The notes below the pieces were generated by a model that had not been told where the DNA came from, made no database searches, and worked only from the letters and a program-made list of their open reading frames with translations. Shown here piece after piece: positions 61,659 through 64,000 of a stretch of 64,000 bases of DNA. The position numbers were made by a program, and so were the translations under genes. Positions within the stretch are counted from its first letter, which is position 1. The number at the start of each line of letters is the position of its first letter. The DNA lies in NCBI GenBank assembly GCA_031553885.1, contig JAVBKV010000040.1, positions 1 to 64,000 of the forward strand, in the 5' to 3' direction. The DNA is from JAVBKV01 sp031553885 (GTDB taxonomy: Bacteria > Bacteroidota > Bacteroidia > Bacteroidales > Azobacteroidaceae).

Positions 61659-64000
61659 ATGAAACAAGTCCCTATTCAAGAAGTACATGACTGGGCCCGG
61701 CAATTTCTTTCGGATTCGGAAAAGGAATTGACGACAGACGAACTTAAAGAGCAGAGAAAATATGCGATTTTAGTTCAACGACCTAACGATAAAGTGTTGT
61801 TGTCCAAAATGTTGGATGAATCTTCTCAAATTCGCAGTAATAAGCGACTGGCTAAGCGGATGAAAATCCTGATTCAGCGTTATGGAGTTCCTGCGTTTTT
61901 TAGTAAAACCGATGCTTTTTTATTGAAATTATTTGTCTGGTTTGGGTATTATTTTGATTTTATCGCTATTCCGATATTCAAGAAACGGCTGCGTATGGAT
62001 ACCGACAAAGTGATTATCCAGGAGGAAAGACCGAAGCTGACCCAGCACTTAGGCGCCCGTAAGAAAGATAAAATCGGACAGAATGTGAACCTTCTGGGGG
62101 AAGTGGTGTTGGGTAATTCGGAAGCCGATCACCGCTACATGCATTACTTAGGTGCGCTGAAAGAAGCCGATATCAATTATATTTCCATTAAAATATCCGG
62201 AATTTACGCTCAACTACACCCGTTGAACTACATACAAAGCAAAGAAGAACTGTGCAAAAGACTGACCAAAATTTATCAGCAGGCAATCGATTACCCATAC
62301 ATCGATGAAAAAGGGTTCTCTCATCCCAAATTTGTCAACCTGGACATGGAGGAATACAAGGATACCGAATTAACGCTGGATGTTTTTACTACCGTGATGG
62401 GACTTCCTCAGTTTAAAGATTATACAGCCGGGATTGTTATTCAGGCTTACCTGCCTGATGCCTGGAATTTTCAGACAAAGTTGTTGGAGTTTGCACACAA
62501 GCGGGTGTCCGGTGGCGGAGCTCCGATCAAAGTGCGTTTGGTGAAAGGGGCTAATCTTCAGATGGAGACGATCATTTCTTCTCTCCGTGGCTGGGAAAAT
62601 CCGGTATTACCGACCAAGGTGGAAGTGGATGCCAACTACCTGCATATCCTGGACCGGGCATTGGAGCCGGAGAACATGAAAGCGGTTCATATCGGAGTTG
62701 CTTCTCATAATTTCTTTACTATTGCATACGCTTACCTCCTCAGTGAACAGAACGGAGTCGGAGAGTATGTTACTTTTGAAATGTTGGAAGGAATGGCTAA
62801 CCACCTGCCCCGGGTTATGCGTAAGTTGAACAAGCAGATTATTCTTTACACTCCGGTTGTAAAAAACGAACATTTCCTGAATGCGGTATCTTATCTGGTG
62901 CGCCGGTTGGATGAAAACACAGGTAAGGATAATTTCCTGAGCTATTCATTTAACCTGAAACCCGGTTCGGATCATTGGACCTTCCTGTATGAACAATTCA
63001 AGGAGGCCTACGATCTGAAAGACAAGGTCAATACAGAGCCTTACCGTAAGCAGAACCGGAATGAAAAACCACTTCCTGAACAACTGACAACAGAATTCCA
63101 TAACGAGCCGGATACGAATTTTGACCTGAAACCCAATCGGGAATGGGCGGATCAGATCCGGAAAAAATGGAAGAAAAGTACGGCCGATACACCTTATATT
63201 ATTCCTGTTCAGGTAGGAAAGGAAGAAGTGATAACGGAAAAGCGGACCAAATACCTGGATCGCAGTCAGAATAATAATGTTTGTGTTTGTGAAACCAGCC
63301 TGTCGGACCTGGAACAAGTAAAAGAAATCCTGCAGGTAGCAGAAGCAGATGCTCCCGGATGGAGAAAAACGTCCATGGAGGAGCGCAAACGTATTTTACA
63401 TCAAACAGCTTACTACCTGAGTGAGCGCCGGGGAGATATGATCGGTTGTATGTCGGCGATAACCGGAAAAACCTTTATGGAAGGCGATGTGGAGGTTTCC
63501 GAAGCCATTGATTTCTGCCGTTTTTATCCGATTTCGATGAAAAAATTCCTGGATCTGGAAACGGTAAGCATACAACCCAAAGGAATTATTATGGTAATCC
63601 CACCCTGGAATTTTCCATTGGCCATTCCGGTAGGAGGGGTGGCTGCAGCGCTGGCCGCAGGAAACACGGTTATCCTGAAGCCGGCTACGGTTGCGATGCC
63701 GGTAGCCTGGGAATTTGCCCGTTGTTTCTGGGATGCAGGAGTTCCGAAAGAAACGTTGCAGGTCGTTTGTTGCGATGGCCGGGAACCATTGAATTACCTG
63801 ACTACGCATCCATCCATTAAACATATCATCCTGACCGGAGGAACAGATACTGCTTTCCGTCTGTTGGAGAACAACCCTACCTGTCCGTTATCGGCGGAGA
63901 CCGGTGGTAAGAATGCAATTATCCTTACGGGAGCCGGCGACCAGGATCATGCGATTCTGAATGTAGTAAGTTCCGCGTTCGGAAATGCCGGACAAAAATG
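61659..64000 (+). CDS. putA: Bifunctional proline dehydrogenase / L-glutamate gamma-semialdehyde dehydrogenase (partial, 3' end outside the window)
   Basis: At least 780 codons from ATG 61659, still open at the window edge. Residues 1-110 are helical. Residues about 130-430 form a proline dehydrogenase barrel (YISIKISGIYAQLHP, RLVKGANLQMET, VDANYLHILDRAL). After a linker, from about 540, an aldehyde dehydrogenase begins with MVIPPWNFPLAIPVGG, AAGNTVILKPA and ETGGKNAIIL. The window ends at GNAGQK, just before the expected catalytic Cys. The enzyme oxidises proline to glutamate with FAD and NAD. It lacks the DNA-binding head of enterobacterial PutA. Divergent from pyrB. Confidence 0.9.
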   Translation, partial: MKQVPIQEVHDWARQFLSDSEKELTTDELKEQRKYAILVQRPNDKVLLSKMLDESSQIRSNKRLAKRMKILIQRYGVPAFFSKTDAFLLKLFVWFGYYFDFIAIPIFKKRLRMDTDKVIIQEERPKLTQHLGARKKDKIGQNVNLLGEVVLGNSEADHRYMHYLGALKEADINYISIKISGIYAQLHPLNYIQSKEELCKRLTKIYQQAIDYPYIDEKGFSHPKFVNLDMEEYKDTELTLDVFTTVMGLPQFKDYTAGIVIQAYLPDAWNFQTKLLEFAHKRVSGGGAPIKVRLVKGANLQMETIISSLRGWENPVLPTKVEVDANYLHILDRALEPENMKAVHIGVASHNFFTIAYAYLLSEQNGVGEYVTFEMLEGMANHLPRVMRKLNKQIILYTPVVKNEHFLNAVSYLVRRLDENTGKDNFLSYSFNLKPGSDHWTFLYEQFKEAYDLKDKVNTEPYRKQNRNEKPLPEQLTTEFHNEPDTNFDLKPNREWADQIRKKWKKSTADTPYIIPVQVGKEEVITEKRTKYLDRSQNNNVCVCETSLSDLEQVKEILQVAEADAPGWRKTSMEERKRILHQTAYYLSERRGDMIGCMSAITGKTFMEGDVEVSEAIDFCRFYPISMKKFLDLETVSIQPKGIIMVIPPWNFPLAIPVGGVAAALAAGNTVILKPATVAMPVAWEFARCFWDAGVPKETLQVVCCDGREPLNYLTTHPSIKHIILTGGTDTAFRLLENNPTCPLSAETGGKNAIILTGAGDQDHAILNVVSSAFGNAGQK

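Overview
The window looks like part of a Bacteroidales chromosome (phylum Bacteroidota), possibly from the Odoribacter/Butyricimonas side. I cannot fix the genus from the sequence. The grounds are: promoters of the TTTG-N19-TAnnTTTG type; a type IX secretion cargo protein; a TonB-dependent receptor with a carboxypeptidase-regulatory N-terminus; type III glutamine synthetase; and an acyl-ACP thioesterase placed between ilvN and ilvC. DNA composition looks even. Accessory traces are an IS transposase tail (1-133), a 224-bp MITE-like inverted repeat (17038-17261) and several gene remnants.

Layout. 1-2.4 kb: IS tail, an HTH-type regulator, a decayed VOC/PhnB gene and a DUF3667 membrane protein. 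2.4-13.8 kb: a 2370-codon secreted surface protein (minus), divergent from a LytS/LytR-type two-component system with a beta-propeller sensor. The shared spacer holds paired 15-bp direct repeats with a 21-bp period, a likely LytTR operator. 13.8-17 kb: tRNA-Ser(GCT), mltG, mscL, a 36-aa lipoprotein and gapA. 17.4-25.7 kb: the ilv operon, namely leader peptide and attenuator, ilvD, ilvB, ilvN, acyl-ACP thioesterase, an outer-membrane-like protein, pdxS, pdxT, ilvC. 25.7-29.8 kb: GH15 hydrolase and OtsA-OtsB fusion (minus). 30-33.3 kb: a PAS-LuxR regulator divergent from a TonB receptor across an 18-bp perfect palindrome. 33.3-40.1 kb: the leu operon, namely leader peptide and attenuator, leuA, leuC, leuD, a second LeuA/CimA-like enzyme, mgsA, leuB. 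40.2-42.3 kb: a frameshifted polyvalent-kinase-like gene and an S37 peptidase. 42.5-53.6 kb: nitrogen assimilation, with a porin remnant, an Amt transporter lacking its C-terminal third, asnA, glnN, gltB and gltD. 53.6-61.4 kb (minus): GH38 alpha-mannosidase, glyA, a barrel protein, a flavin reductase, pyrI, and pyrB broken by one in-frame TGA. 61.7 kb to the end: a PutA-like proline dehydrogenase/P5C dehydrogenase, cut by the window edge.

How they work together. The ilv and leu operons give nearly the whole valine/leucine/isoleucine pathway. Each is headed by a short peptide rich in branched-chain codons, followed by competing antiterminator and terminator hairpins, which is the classic design of ribosome-mediated attenuation. 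The second LeuA-like enzyme and the lack of ilvA fit isoleucine synthesis from pyruvate through citramalate. PLP synthase genes inside the ilv operon may supply the cofactor of the final transaminase. GSIII, GOGAT and AsnA carry ammonium into glutamine, glutamate and asparagine, while the neighbouring ammonium transporter looks decayed.

Six long palindromes built from TTAAGAG/TTAAGAA-like heptamers sit at operon ends and probably act as terminators. The findings I rank highest are the two attenuators, the LytTR-type operator with its surface-protein target, and the damage in pyrB and amt.
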